The notes below the pieces were generated by a model. That model made no database searches and was not told where the DNA came from. It was given only the letters and a program-made list of their open reading frames with translations. Shown here one piece after another: positions 12,901 through 23,627 of a stretch of DNA of 64,000 nucleotides (its first letter is position 1; every line of letters begins with the position of its first letter). This DNA is from Caprimulgus europaeus (lineage: Eukaryota > Chordata > Aves > Caprimulgiformes > Caprimulgidae), in assembly GCA_907165065.1 (NCBI GenBank), contig OU015526.1, positions 65,371,723 to 65,435,722 on the forward strand. Reading direction: 5' to 3'. The position numbers were made by a program, and so were the translations under genes.

Positions 12901-14100
12901 CCGATAGGAAACGAAGAACATTTTTATCATAGTTTGCTAAGCACAGGAGACCAACAGGACTGGAGAGCCAAAGCATTACTGACATTCTTATATTTTTTCC
13001 AGTTTCATAGAATTTTTGAAGTGTTAGGGTGATTAAGACTTCCTATGGGGACCTAGGCTCCTGAATCACTTCAGACTCATGAGAAATATCTCTAAAAAAT
13101 ACTCTTTGGTGTATAGTGTCACCACAGGTCAAGCTAGAAAGCTATAGTGTGCAGTGCTCTCCAGCAGGGATGAGAGTTCTTCCTTTCTGTACTGATGACA
13201 TTCTTGTCTGATACTTTCAGCAATAGCCTTTAACAATATTGGGTTTTGCCTTCCAGTCTATAGTTATATCATCTGGTACATTGCTCATATGTAGTTCTGG
13301 TTTTGTGACCATTATTCTTCCCCAATATAACTACTTGAAATGAAGAAGATCTGGTTTAAATTCCTAGTTCAATCATAGTTTTCCCTCTGCCAGTCTAGTT
13401 ATATTATTGTTGTGTGTCCCTTTTCTTGTGAGCAGTATTTTTCTCTATCACCTTTCTGAGGCTGCTTAAAGAGTAGATACCTGAGTTTTTGCAGGAGGTA
13501 ACTTCCTGGAAATATTTGCTTGACTTTAAAATCTTTATTACTGGGGGATGTATAGGACCTACTTAGGTGACATCCAGGTCAGACACTGAATATAGATTCA
13601 GTGTAAAGCTGGGAACAGTTTAGCATCTCATTAAATGTAATGAGATGTGTTAGTGTAAAGTAAAAGTGCAATGTGTTTATCCAAACTGTTCTGGGCCGCT
13701 CATCCAGCCAGGCACAAAGAAAGAAGTTGAAAATCAGCATGCAGTTAATTTAATTTAGACTAATTTTGAAATAATCACATATTTTTAACGGATTTAAAGG
13801 AAAAATTAATTTGAACAGCGACATGGTAACAGATCACACTCTGCTTGTAGGTATTCTTTGAGCTTGAAAGACAGTGTAATTCAATACATAACTCATTAAA
13901 GAGTTAGTCACACAGCTCTACCTGTGACATAATTTAGTGCTGGCAAAGATTTTCACATATCAAATGGTATGATGCATGTGCACAGCACTGCTTGTGCTAA
14001 ACAGGAAATTATCACAGGATTCTTCATCTGACACTTGCTGTTTTTGTTAACCATCTTTCCACATTTCAAATAACTTTTTAAAAAACTTAATTATAATTCA
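9947..14100. other. Non-coding DNA
   Basis: No gene is called. A short segment at 10366-10414 has a strong acceptor (CCAACCTCAG) and an AGAG followed by GTAACA donor, but it is only 49 bp and not a multiple of three, so it is left out. A strong GTAAGT donor at about 11433 has no matching exon. A perfect short hairpin lies at 13624-13647. Confidence 0.55.
13624..13647. repeat. Perfect hairpin, 10 bp stem, 4 nt loop
   Basis: The arms CATCTCATTA and TAATGAGATG are exact reverse complements around the loop AATG. There is no T-run or other processing signal next to it, and no gene nearby. Confidence 0.8.
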
Positions 14101-14212
14101 TCTAGTCCATGCCTTTCCAACTTAGAGACAAGGATGCCACATGGGACAGCATCAAATGCCTTGCATAGGTTCAGGTAGATGACATCAGTTGCTTTTCCCT
14201 TATCCACCAATA
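14101..14212 (-). mobile_element. CR1 LINE fragment, reverse-transcriptase core (minus orientation)
   Basis: On the minus strand this stretch reads open as a non-LTR reverse-transcriptase segment. It contains [18 protein letters not shown], matching the CR1 pattern in which a YLD(F)SKAFD block carries the first catalytic Asp of the palm domain. The surrounding LVDKG and [10 protein letters not shown] wording also fits CR1. Only about 110 bp survives, with no 3' tail, and it comes from a more upstream part of the ORF than the other copies. It is therefore an isolated internal relic, probably older. Confidence 0.85.
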
Positions 14213-17200
14213 CTAAACTCTAAACTCCATCCAGATTCTAAACTCTGCCTTTTAGAAATTCACCTTCAACTAGAAAAGATGCAGGTACTTCTGCTGACCT
14301 GCACTTACTTATACCCAACTCGCATTTGCTTAAGTAAGCAAAGTGTATAGAAAATGTCACTGAGTGATATGAAGAGAGCAAATGTTGTGTGGAATTCTTT
14401 TGTATAAACTGGATTGGATCATGAGATCATGGTCTGAATGAAAAATAAATCTTAATGCAACCACCAAAGAAACACTATTCAGTGAAATGGTAGCATATGT
14501 TGTTGTGGAGCCAAACGCCAGAGGCTGTATTATTGAAGAATCCAGGAGCGGACAGATGGGTGTATGCATACAGTCATGACGTAACTGTAGTCAAAAGAAA
14601 GGCTGATGCCTTTTTCTCTCTCTGCTGCTGTTCAAAAGAAGCCTACAATGTGTCTGAAGGGCACATGTTTGTTGCAGTTTCAACAGCTAGGTTATATTTT
14701 ACAATATTGTCATCCTTCACATGCTTAAAATACTGTTCCGGAAAGACAACCAGTTGACTACTTGATTATGTGACAAAGGTATCCATGGGTAAACCAAAAT
14801 GCCCACCCTCTTTTGCTCTTCCACTTAAAATTAGAGCAGAAGAGGATTCTTGCTGTTGGAGAGGTTTTTGGTTTTTGTAGAATCTACATGTTACTGTTGG
14901 TCAGAAAATGTAAAATCTGTTTTTCTTTTCATGAGCACTTAGTTATTGCTTGAGTTACTCATCTCTTTTTTCCACAACTAAATATACTAAGTATACCACA
15001 TACTGAATCTGTCATTTCTGAGAGCACGTTATGGCAATGTGTACTAGCAGGCATTTGAGTAAGGTTTGTGCTTCGGTTTCTGAGAAAGGAGGATCTGGAA
15101 ACAGTTCAGCATTGAATTAATGGAGAGTCAGATTCTGAATATTCTTATGGACTAAATTGCTACAAAATTGTAAGATACCAAACAAGCTCAAACTCAGGTA
15201 AGCAGATTATACTTGATATGCTTTATGCATTGCCAGATATTACAAGAATGAGGAGGAAAAAGAAAAAATATGTTTCTGGACTTAATTAACTAACATGATC
15301 ATTAGATTTGCAACACAAGAGAATAAAGAGGGAGGCAAGTAGTTAAAGGCTAGATAAGGGCCAGGACATAGTGTATTGTAAAATAAATAATTAAAAAGAA
15401 AATAAAAAAGGAACATCTGCACCATTTCCTGTTTCTCCAATGAGTGTTTTTATCTGAGAGTCATCAGACTAAACAGCAATAGTAATTCTTCAGCCCTATA
15501 TATATTTATGATAATTAAATATTTCCTTACTCCCTGCTCCTTCTATCCAGGACACCTTCTGCTGCAAAATACACTGATGGGAAAACACGAGATTCCTGCA
15601 GTGCAATTTTAAGAGATTAGGAAAAGAGGACTAAATAGAAATGGCATGCCAGAAATACCAGAAAAACTTTGGGAGGGTTGAATTTTGATATGTTAAAAAT
15701 GCCTAGGCAGCAGGCAAATTAATTTATTTCAGTAATATAAATTATATAAATGGAAATTCAGTTACATTGACTGTGTAGACATAAGTAGTTACCTTGTGTC
15801 AATATCAAACATGACAAAAGAGCTTTAGGAGGGAGACAGCACACCAAAGTTTCAAGACAGGCACAGAGACAAACAGTACCCAGTGTAGGTGCCAGATTAT
15901 GTCCCAGAATCGAGAGCTGGGTGAATGCAGCCTTCTGCCCAGCCAGCCCTGCTGACACTCTCTGTTACCGGTGAGTGGGTCTGGGGAGTGTTAGATTTAG
16001 AAGGGTTTCAGCTAGTTACATGGGCTGACTTGACTTAGAGTCTGCTATATCAAATAGATCTGGCACTTCTAGAACACAATTAGAGACTTTAAGAAAAAAA
16101 GACTGACAATTAAATTATGAATCAATATGTCTTTTAACATATAATTATAACGTATTTATATAAAAAATATTAAAAACATCTTCTGACTCCCTAATATCAA
16201 CCACTTTTCTCAGGTGATATTATTGCCATAGGAGTAGTCATATGCCTTCATCCAAGCAATAGAAGTGGTGATGGTTGTCCAGTGTTTGATGGGACTTACT
16301 GAAAGCAATTTTATTTACAGAATTTTCTTTTTCTGGGAAGTAGCAGAATTTTTCAAGGAGCAGCTGTTTCCTTTCCATGCAAAATCTGGAAAGCTATGGT
16401 GTACTCAAATGCTTTGACTTCATTACATGTTATAAATGCTCGAACCATGAGATCTAAAACAATATTTAGACTGGAGTATACTGACAGACAGGATATTTAG
16501 ATTCAAGATCTTCATTTTTTTTCTGTTGAAAAGTAGAGGGGAACAGTTATTTATACAGTTTGTATGTAGGGTTACATTTGGATTTGAATTACCTTCATTA
16601 TTTGTACATTATGAGTTTTCAGTTCAGGCTTAATCCTAAAAACAAGTCCATCTAAATATTTTTCTATACAAATGTTATTTATTTACACATGAGATTTATC
16701 AACTTTTCTATGATAAAAAGAATTTGTTTGTCATTTGGTAATTTTCAAGTAACATTATTTTAAATATATTGGTCAGTAATTGTATCCATCCATCCTTAAG
16801 CTTTAGGGGACATTTTTGGGTGAATAAAAGTCTACAATATGTTGTTCTTTCAAACATGCAAGGCATCTACCTAATTCTGCCATTGCCTGTCACCTGTAAC
16901 GTAACAACATTTACTGAAAAAGATACAAACAAGAAATGCAAAAATAAACAAAATTCTTGGCAATTACAAAGTTTTTTAAATCCAAAACCTGTAAAGCTGT
17001 TTACAAAAAATGCTGAAAAAGCTAGACCTCAAATTATCTCTCCTTCAGCTGCTGAGTAGAGGTGTTTATCCGTTTTGAAGGTAATAGATGTATTTGTCAA
17101 ATTACTGGAAAAAGTAAACAGATTATTTGTCAATCTGTTTTAATTAATGCCTTTTTCCTCCTCAAATTTTCCATGTCCCCAGCATAAAGGCTACTGGATT

Positions 17201-20200
17201 GCATTTGCAGAGTGGCTAGTACCTTATGAAGAGGTTAGAGATATACTACTCCATGGCATGACATTGTCCCCTAAGTGCTTTTTATGTCCTAAAGATATTG
17301 GCAGCAGCTGTGTTCACAATCAGGGTGGTACAGTGAATAAGGCTTAGAGGTGGGACTGAGGGCAGCTTGCTTCCACTCCAAAATCTGTCACTGTCTTCTT
17401 CCTGAAATAAAGTTTCTCTCCATGTCTCCTTCGCTTAGCATTGTCTTTCTCTTGTAGCTGGTTTATACAGAATGTAGTAGATTAAGACTGGTTAAGACCT
17501 CAGTTTGAACTCTCACAGAGCAGTGTCTGTGACTAATCTGTCCAGCTGCTTTGAGGATTGCACCCTGCTGTAGCTGGTAGAATCAACTTTATGTGTATTC
17601 ATTACCATTTAAGCAGAATATAACAAAGAAATGTGTCTGAGTGTGGCATTCTTAATGAGTTAACAAACTCTGAGTAATAGACAGTCCTGTAGCCCAGCAG
17701 CATAGGTCACTTACGCTGCATAGGCACATGTAGCTCTTTGTTCTCTACTCTCTCTTCACACAAGGTCTTGGTGACCAAAGTTCAAAGTCTCAATCTCCCT
17801 TTTCAAGGCATTCAGCTCGCTGATCTCAGTGGTGTACAAAACCAAAAATATCTGTCTTTTAAAGGCCTGAGATGAGGACAGGTGTTGATTCTGATCCTTC
17901 TGTATAACTGTCTTCATTTTTGAAATAAGATTATTTCTGCTCACTCTAGAAACTTCAAGTGTCAAAGATGCAACCTGTGGTCCTGAAACTATGTAAGAAT
18001 CGGAGCACCATGACAGCAAAATAGTTTCATATCCAGGCAAGAGTGACATTCTCTAGATAATAGCTCCCTGCCTTACTGGCAACAAAAATTAAAAAATCCC
18101 CCATTCCTATCATGAGGTTATTTTTTTTTGCTTCCATGGGAGCCCATGTGCTGGACACAACAGATCAGGCCTGATTGTATGAGGCACATGACAGCTAGCA
18201 CGCTTGGAGAGAAGGTCCACCCTGGATCGCCAGCGAGGGAGCAGGTTGAGGGCTGGTGCTGTACCCTGCTCTGGGGAAGGATGTGAGATCATGTGGTATG
18301 ACACAGTTCAGGTATAGTTTCATGCTGGGGCTGTGTCTAGTTCAGGCATCTGCTCCAGTGTGGTCTCCGAACCATCCACAAAGTCTGTCTGCCTTCAGCC
18401 TATTAAGGTTAACTTTCTGAATCGCGGGTCCACTGAGCTAGGTGGAAGTATACTGGTTACAATGCACACAGATGTCTTTGATGTTTTTAGATTAATACAG
18501 AAAGTAAACACCTTGATTTGCCCTTTGAAGGAAATAAAAAACTGTCTCCAACACCTGCCAAGGAGACTTTCAGAGAAATTTGGAAGAATGGATTGTGTGG
18601 CTTCTTAAATACAGTAATCTTTACTCTCTTCCTCGCAGATGGTTTATTGCCCTGATCTCAATGTTATGGAATATAAATATGACATATGCAGTATACTGGA
18701 GAAAGATCAAAACAATTTTCACTAAGAAACAGGTTTTTTACTGGGCGAGATAATGATGCCTCTTCCCTTTAATTACTGATTTTACAAAGTATTGGCAGTA
18801 GTGAAATGGGTTTGAGGTTGTTGTCTTTGCACAGCTGTAAACAAGATAAAAATAATTCAGTTCAGATGCGGTTGTAATAGGGTCTATATACAAAAATAAA
18901 GAAATTCAACTGATGCTTCTCTCAAATTACATTCATGTTCAGTGTGAAAATGAAAACCTGAACGACAGTGCTGGTACTAGTGCCCGTGCTGCTGATTGTC
19001 CAGGTTCCCTGATTTTTCTTGTTAAATTAAACTGTTTCAAATTGTTTATAAATTTGCTGAACTCAAAAATTCTTTGGGCTAAAATTTTACATGTTGAATA
19101 ACTGCCTGAGGCTATTTTGTTTGATTAATTTTATTTTTCATTTCAACTAGAATGGGCTTGAATGTTTTCAGAGACTGTTTTCATCTTGAAGGAGAAAATA
19201 TTCTTGTTAAATGAAAAAACTCTTGCTAAGTTTTCCTTTAAAAGTATGCAGTGCTCTTCAGACCACTGAAAATTTTAATCTTTTTTTTTCTTCAGCAGAA
19301 TTGTTCACCAAGATGAACAAGATTTCCCTCTTTGGTCAATCTGAATTGGTTCTCCCTGCCATTGACTGAATGTGAATGCTAGTGTATGGGTGGGAGTGGG
19401 GAACCTGTGGCTGGGGTTTGGGGAAAATTGAGAGCTGAGTGCCTGGAATGAAATTGTTTTAAGTGTCTGTGGAATTTGCATCATAAGAATTAAGATGGGA
19501 CCTAGCCAACAGTGATTCTGGGCATCCCAGCCTTTTGGAAATTAAACAAGATTTGACAGTCTAGGCTGATTGTTATCAAGCATAGACTTTGGCATAGAGC
19601 AATTAGTTTAAACTGTAAAAAATGGTGATGTTCAACCAAACTGAGTCAAAATATGGAATGACATTTAATCACCCTACTGTATAACCTCTTTCATCTATAG
19701 ATGCAAAAGGGCTCTGCAGCCCCCGATAAATGAATCTCAAAGTGTCTTTGTAACAGATTATTACCTATATTTTATGAAATCCTGCCTAAAATTTTAACAC
19801 CATGTCAGTTCCTCACCTGGCATATATGTGTGACTTCATTGGCTTCACTTGAACTGTGCTGATTTTATACCAAATAGTATCTATCGTATTTCACAACTAT
19901 CTAGAGAGTAAAAGCTTTGACTAGTTATGATGAAGATTATAATCACATTATTGTCTAGAGATCCATTTCTACCAAAATTTAGAAAGAATAAGGATGGGTG
20001 AAAACAATATAATCTAGTGACCCTGAATATCTGGAGGTCCTTGTTCAGGAAAAAAACTTATCTCTGACAAAGGCATGGTTTATTAAAAAGATAATGACTA
20101 ACAGCATTCTCCTACATAGATATTATTTAGATAGTAGATAATATTTAAGCAAAAGCTGGTATTTAAGGGACTAATAACGGTATAGTAATGTCATTGGAAC

Positions 20201-20339
20201 TTTGCAAATCCATTAAGGAAATGTGGGATTAATATCCTCATATATTCTGAATAGCTATATAGTATTGATTACACTTAAAATATCACACCAAGTTCATTTC
20301 AAACAGTGCTTGAAGTAAACGTGAAGAGTGTTTATATGG
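14213..20339. other. Non-coding DNA with a possible SINE relic
   Basis: No gene is called. A donor-like CCG followed by GTGAGT at about 15970 follows a 63 bp open segment (15908-15970), but the acceptor lacks a pyrimidine tract. A 97-codon minus-strand frame at 17756-18049 contains a heptad-like stretch (EISELNALKREIETL) but has no splice or promoter context. A possible MIR-like SINE lies at 17318-17400. Confidence 0.5.
17318..17400 (+). repeat. Possible tRNA-derived SINE relic (MIR-like)
   Basis: The order of short matches resembles the 5' tRNA-like part of MIR-type SINEs: GGTGGTACAGTGAATAAGGC near the A-box position, then GGGACTGAGGGCAGC, then TTCCACTCC near the B-box position, then ATCTGTCACT where MIR has CTCTGCCACT. 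No target-site duplication is visible. The similarity is weak and made from memory of the consensus, so chance is possible. Confidence 0.22.
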
Positions 20340-21290
20340 TCCTGCTGTGAGTAGTAAAGGACTGCCAAAGGAAGAGTGATGCTGCCAAAGAGTCATCTCC
20401 TGAAAACTTCTTCATGTGGGAGTAGGCTGGAGGTGGGCATCTTAGGCTAAAACAAAGCTGATGCTAAAGCCTAGAGTTAGGATTAAGGATGGAAGAGAAA
20501 CAAAGTCTAGCATTCCAGCTGGAGTAGGACTGCAACAAAGCTGCCAAAGGAAAAGGTAGGCTGCAGGAAGACTTCTCCCTACAGATATTAATCATGTGCA
20601 GCAGGGTTGGAGACCTTGGGCTAAGGCTCAGCCCATACCTTGACCTAAGGTCAAGGATTATGCTTAGGACTGAGGATGGCAGAGAGACTAAGCTTATGGA
20701 ATCGTTTGGAGTGGAGGTGCCAAAAACGTTGTCCACCGAGGACTTGTTCACGTGGGACTAGGCTGTGGCTTGACCTAAGTTTTAGTCTATGGCAATGCCT
20801 AGGATTAGGGTGGTGAATTGAGGAGAGACAAATCATAGGGCTGCAAGTAGACTAAGGCTGCAAAAGGGCTGCCAGAGAAGCAGGGAGGCTGCAAAAAATT
20901 TGTCCCCTGAGAACTTCTTCATGCAGGAATAGATTGTGGAATTTTAGCTAAGGCTCAGCACGTGTATGGGCCTAGGGCTGGGATTGAGTGAGAGACCAAG
21001 TGTAGAGCTGTAGGTGAAGTGGGGATGTAAAGGTGTTGCCAAAGAAATTGGTAGTCTGCAAGTATACTTCTCCCTTCAGAAATTCTTCACATGGGGGAGG
21101 GTTATGGAATTTCCTGTATGGCTCAGTTGTTGCCTAGGGTTAGGGCTGGGATTGGTAGAGTGACACAGCCTAGAGCTACAGTTCGATTGGGGCTGCAAAG
21201 GGCCTGCAAAGGAAGGAGCAAGCTGGAGAAGGGTTTATCTTGTGAGAACTTTATACGGGACTTCATGTGGGTTTTACCAGTTAACATCTA
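20340..21290. repeat. Degenerate tandem array, about six units of about 170 bp
   Basis: The same ordered set of phrases recurs. Each unit holds GCTGCCAAAGGAAG-like text, then CTTCTCCC or TCTCCTGA, then an ACTTCTTCATGTGGGA-like anchor, then GGCTAAGGCTCAG-like text, then CCTAGGGTTAGGGCTGGGAT-like text, then a GGAGAGAC / AGAGCTG segment. Anchors fall at 20411, 20591, 20747, 20918, 21086 and 21262, giving spacings of 180, 156, 171, 168 and 176 bp. Units have drifted apart by substitutions and indels, so this is an old minisatellite or satellite fragment. Frames inside it (for example 20464-20751 minus and 21091-21291 plus) are repeat artefacts. The last unit is partial and runs into a CR1-like tail. 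Confidence 0.9.
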
Positions 21291-21325
21291 GAGTCCCATT
21301 CAATCTATGTTATTCTATGATTATG
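21291..21325 (+). repeat. CR1-like 3' tail at the end of the array
   Basis: The text GTCCCATTCAATCTATG followed by TTATTCTATGATTATG matches the order of the CR1 3' terminus (GTCCCTTCCAACCCAAA, then ATTCTATGATT). No CR1 coding text precedes it; the tandem array does. It may be a very short 5'-truncated CR1, or the array may derive from an element that shares a CR1 tail. Confidence 0.45.
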
Positions 21326-23528
21326 TATTGACTCTGGGAAACAATGTGAAATGAAACACAAAAAATCTCTGTGGCTGCAGTTCAAGTTTGAAAAACAGAA
21401 AACTGAGGATTGTTCTCCCATGGTCTCCTCAACATGAGAGTCTGATGCAGCACTGCATTGGCTACTGTCCAGTCTAGTTGGGAGGTAAATTGTAATCCTC
21501 CTCCTGGAATCCAGCCTTCACCACCAATGCCCCTGACTCCTCCTGAGAGCTGAAGTCAGCCAAGTGGAACCACAAGCCCTGTGAGACACTGACATTCATA
21601 AACCAGTCCTCCCACTCTTCTACCTCAACATTTCCCTCTTGTTTGCTGAATTTCCTTCTTGGCCCATACAACTCCAGGCTAGACAAGTCTTTGCTGTGGC
21701 AAACCTTCTAACCCCTTTGGGCATGGAGGAAAGAAAATGTATTTCCTGGCTCCAGCTTGCAGACAGATGAGCCTTCATTGTACAAAAAATTCAGCTGTTG
21801 ATTCTAAACATGTGACACTTCCAACACATATGGAGAAAAGTGCCTGGGAACTGGGAATGCCGTGTTTCGAATGGCTGAGCCGTCCCTTTTGGGAAGGCCC
21901 TTTGAGAGCCAGTTGACAGGTAATTTTGTGGGCCCTTTCAAGTAGTTAGTCTAGCATGTCAGGCATACTAGATGTTGATTTGTCAGCCAAACTTACTGCT
22001 GTCTTTCTGCAAGAATCCTATGTAAGCCCTTAGAAAACATCTCTCCCATAAGTTTGCAGCTCTCTGTATAAATCAAGAAGTTTGTAGATATAAGGGTCAA
22101 ACCATAGAATAAAATATTTCATTAAGTACTATGTACTGAATTTTTAAGTGTTGCCTGTTTCAAGTGCCAATTCAAACAAGACAGAATTAAGTTGAGCTAT
22201 TTACCTTCCTAACGTTGCTTGCTATAGCATAATAAATGATGGGGCCAGAAGCCAAGGAAGGCGGCTGGAAGAATGCTTTGTTTAGACTACTACAATAGCC
22301 AATTCAACATCATGGTAGGAATGTAGTAGGTTAGGAGTGAGCTGAATTGGCAGAGCTACCATAAGAGTGATCAGTTACTGAAATGACCAAAGGGATTGAA
22401 TTTATGCTTCAGCTTTCCCCAAACATCCTTATATTATTTAATGATTTTAGAAGTGGATGTTATTTTATAAAGGGGGGGGAGGGAGGGAGGGAGATATTAT
22501 CCTTGTCTCTATTATGCTCTTTTTTTTTCCTTACATTTGTTCTGCATAGCTAAGTGCTTTTTGAGGAGTCACTTCATTCTCCATACCACTGTTTTTCTTT
22601 CTGTAAAACAACACCAGAGCTTCCTTCTTTCTCTCTGGAGCCTCCAGCTCTCTAAAGTCTCTAGAGAGCTTTCATTATATTTTGTTTTATTGACAGCAGG
22701 ACCAGCAGTTTTAGAACTGCAGAGAGAATAAAGCAAATTTAGCTCATGAAAACACTCGTATCTAATTCAGTGAGAAACAAGCTCCAAGAAGCATTTTGCT
22801 GCAGTCCTAAGGAGGCTTGTGATTAGAGTAGCTGTGATGAGAAAACAAAAAGCAGTCTGGATACACAGAGCAGTGTGCCGTTCTGCCAGAACCTGGTTAC
22901 CTTTTTGTCATGTTGGAAAGTCACTTTTGCACTCTTTTTAAGCACTTTATTACTTCTTTGAAATTATTAATATACTGTTGACAAAACTGAATTTTGTTCC
23001 CATTTCTTTGTTCCCATATACCTTTGTATACAGCTGTTTCTTTTCCTGTCTTTTAGTTCCTCCTCTGAAAGCAAGAATTCTGGGAAAAAAGTTTAGAATT
23101 ATGCAAATTAAATAAGGTTTGGTATAACTTCGTATATTAAAAAAATGTGAATGTTTGGTCATAGCTTGTAAAAGCCCATATCTTAGTTCATATCATCTTT
23201 GCCAAAAAGAAGATTAGAGTGAAGAAGTTGCATCTGAAATATTGAGGCATTTTGCAGATGAGGATTTACCAAGAGAAAGAATAAGGGAAGACTTTACTCT
23301 CTCATGTTTTACTATTGGTTGTTAATAAGTATAAGCTTCTCCCAAGTGATGTCTTAATACCTGTATGCATTCATCACTGTCTTCGCTAATTCTATTCTAA
23401 ATATTAACTAATGATGGTAGGTTTAGGAAAAATAAATTTAAAAAAAGACTGCTAATATACACAGAACAGTTTTGAAGGCCAAAGTAGTTTAGCTATAATT
23501 CTTAAAAAATCTATTATTTCTTTACTAG
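21326..23528. other. Non-coding DNA
   Basis: No gene is visible. A G-rich simple repeat lies at 22472-22493, with a pyrimidine-rich stretch downstream (about 22510-22650). Confidence 0.55.
22472..22493 (+). repeat. G-rich simple repeat, G-quadruplex motif
   Basis: A run of eight G is followed by A-separated GGG triplets, giving at least four G-tracts with single-base loops. This fits the canonical intramolecular G-quadruplex pattern on the plus strand. It is a (GGGA)n microsatellite by origin. Confidence 0.85.
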
Positions 23529-23627
23529 CTTATCACTGAGCATCTCAGCCAAACATACGGAGGTTTTTCTGGGGAAAAAATATCAGAAGTACTTCGGACT
23601 TTCAGTGAGATTGAGATTCTGAAGAAG
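23529..23627 (+). CDS. Candidate internal exon, 33 codons, protein not recognised
   Basis: Seen: a pyrimidine-rich acceptor (ATTATTTCTTTACTAG), 99 bases, and a good donor (GAAGAAG followed by GTAAAG). The exon is phase 0 at both ends. Only this frame is open right across; the others stop inside. The translation contains ITEHLSQTYGGFSGEKISEV and ends FSEIEILKK, a soluble-looking, charged segment with helical character. Two CpGs occur in 99 bp, unusual for the surroundings. Upstream in frame is the TAG of the acceptor, so the left edge is sharp; to the right the frame runs on to a TAA about 48 bp past the donor. This is the best coding candidate in the window. I do not recognise the protein. 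Comparison with other bird genomes would decide. Confidence 0.4.

Noticed and set aside
15908..15970. 63 bp open segment ending in a CCG|GTGAGT donor
   Set aside because: The acceptor has no pyrimidine tract and the minus strand is also open.
17756..18049. 97-codon minus-strand frame with a coiled-coil-like stretch
   Set aside because: No context; the heptad pattern is short and could be fortuitous.
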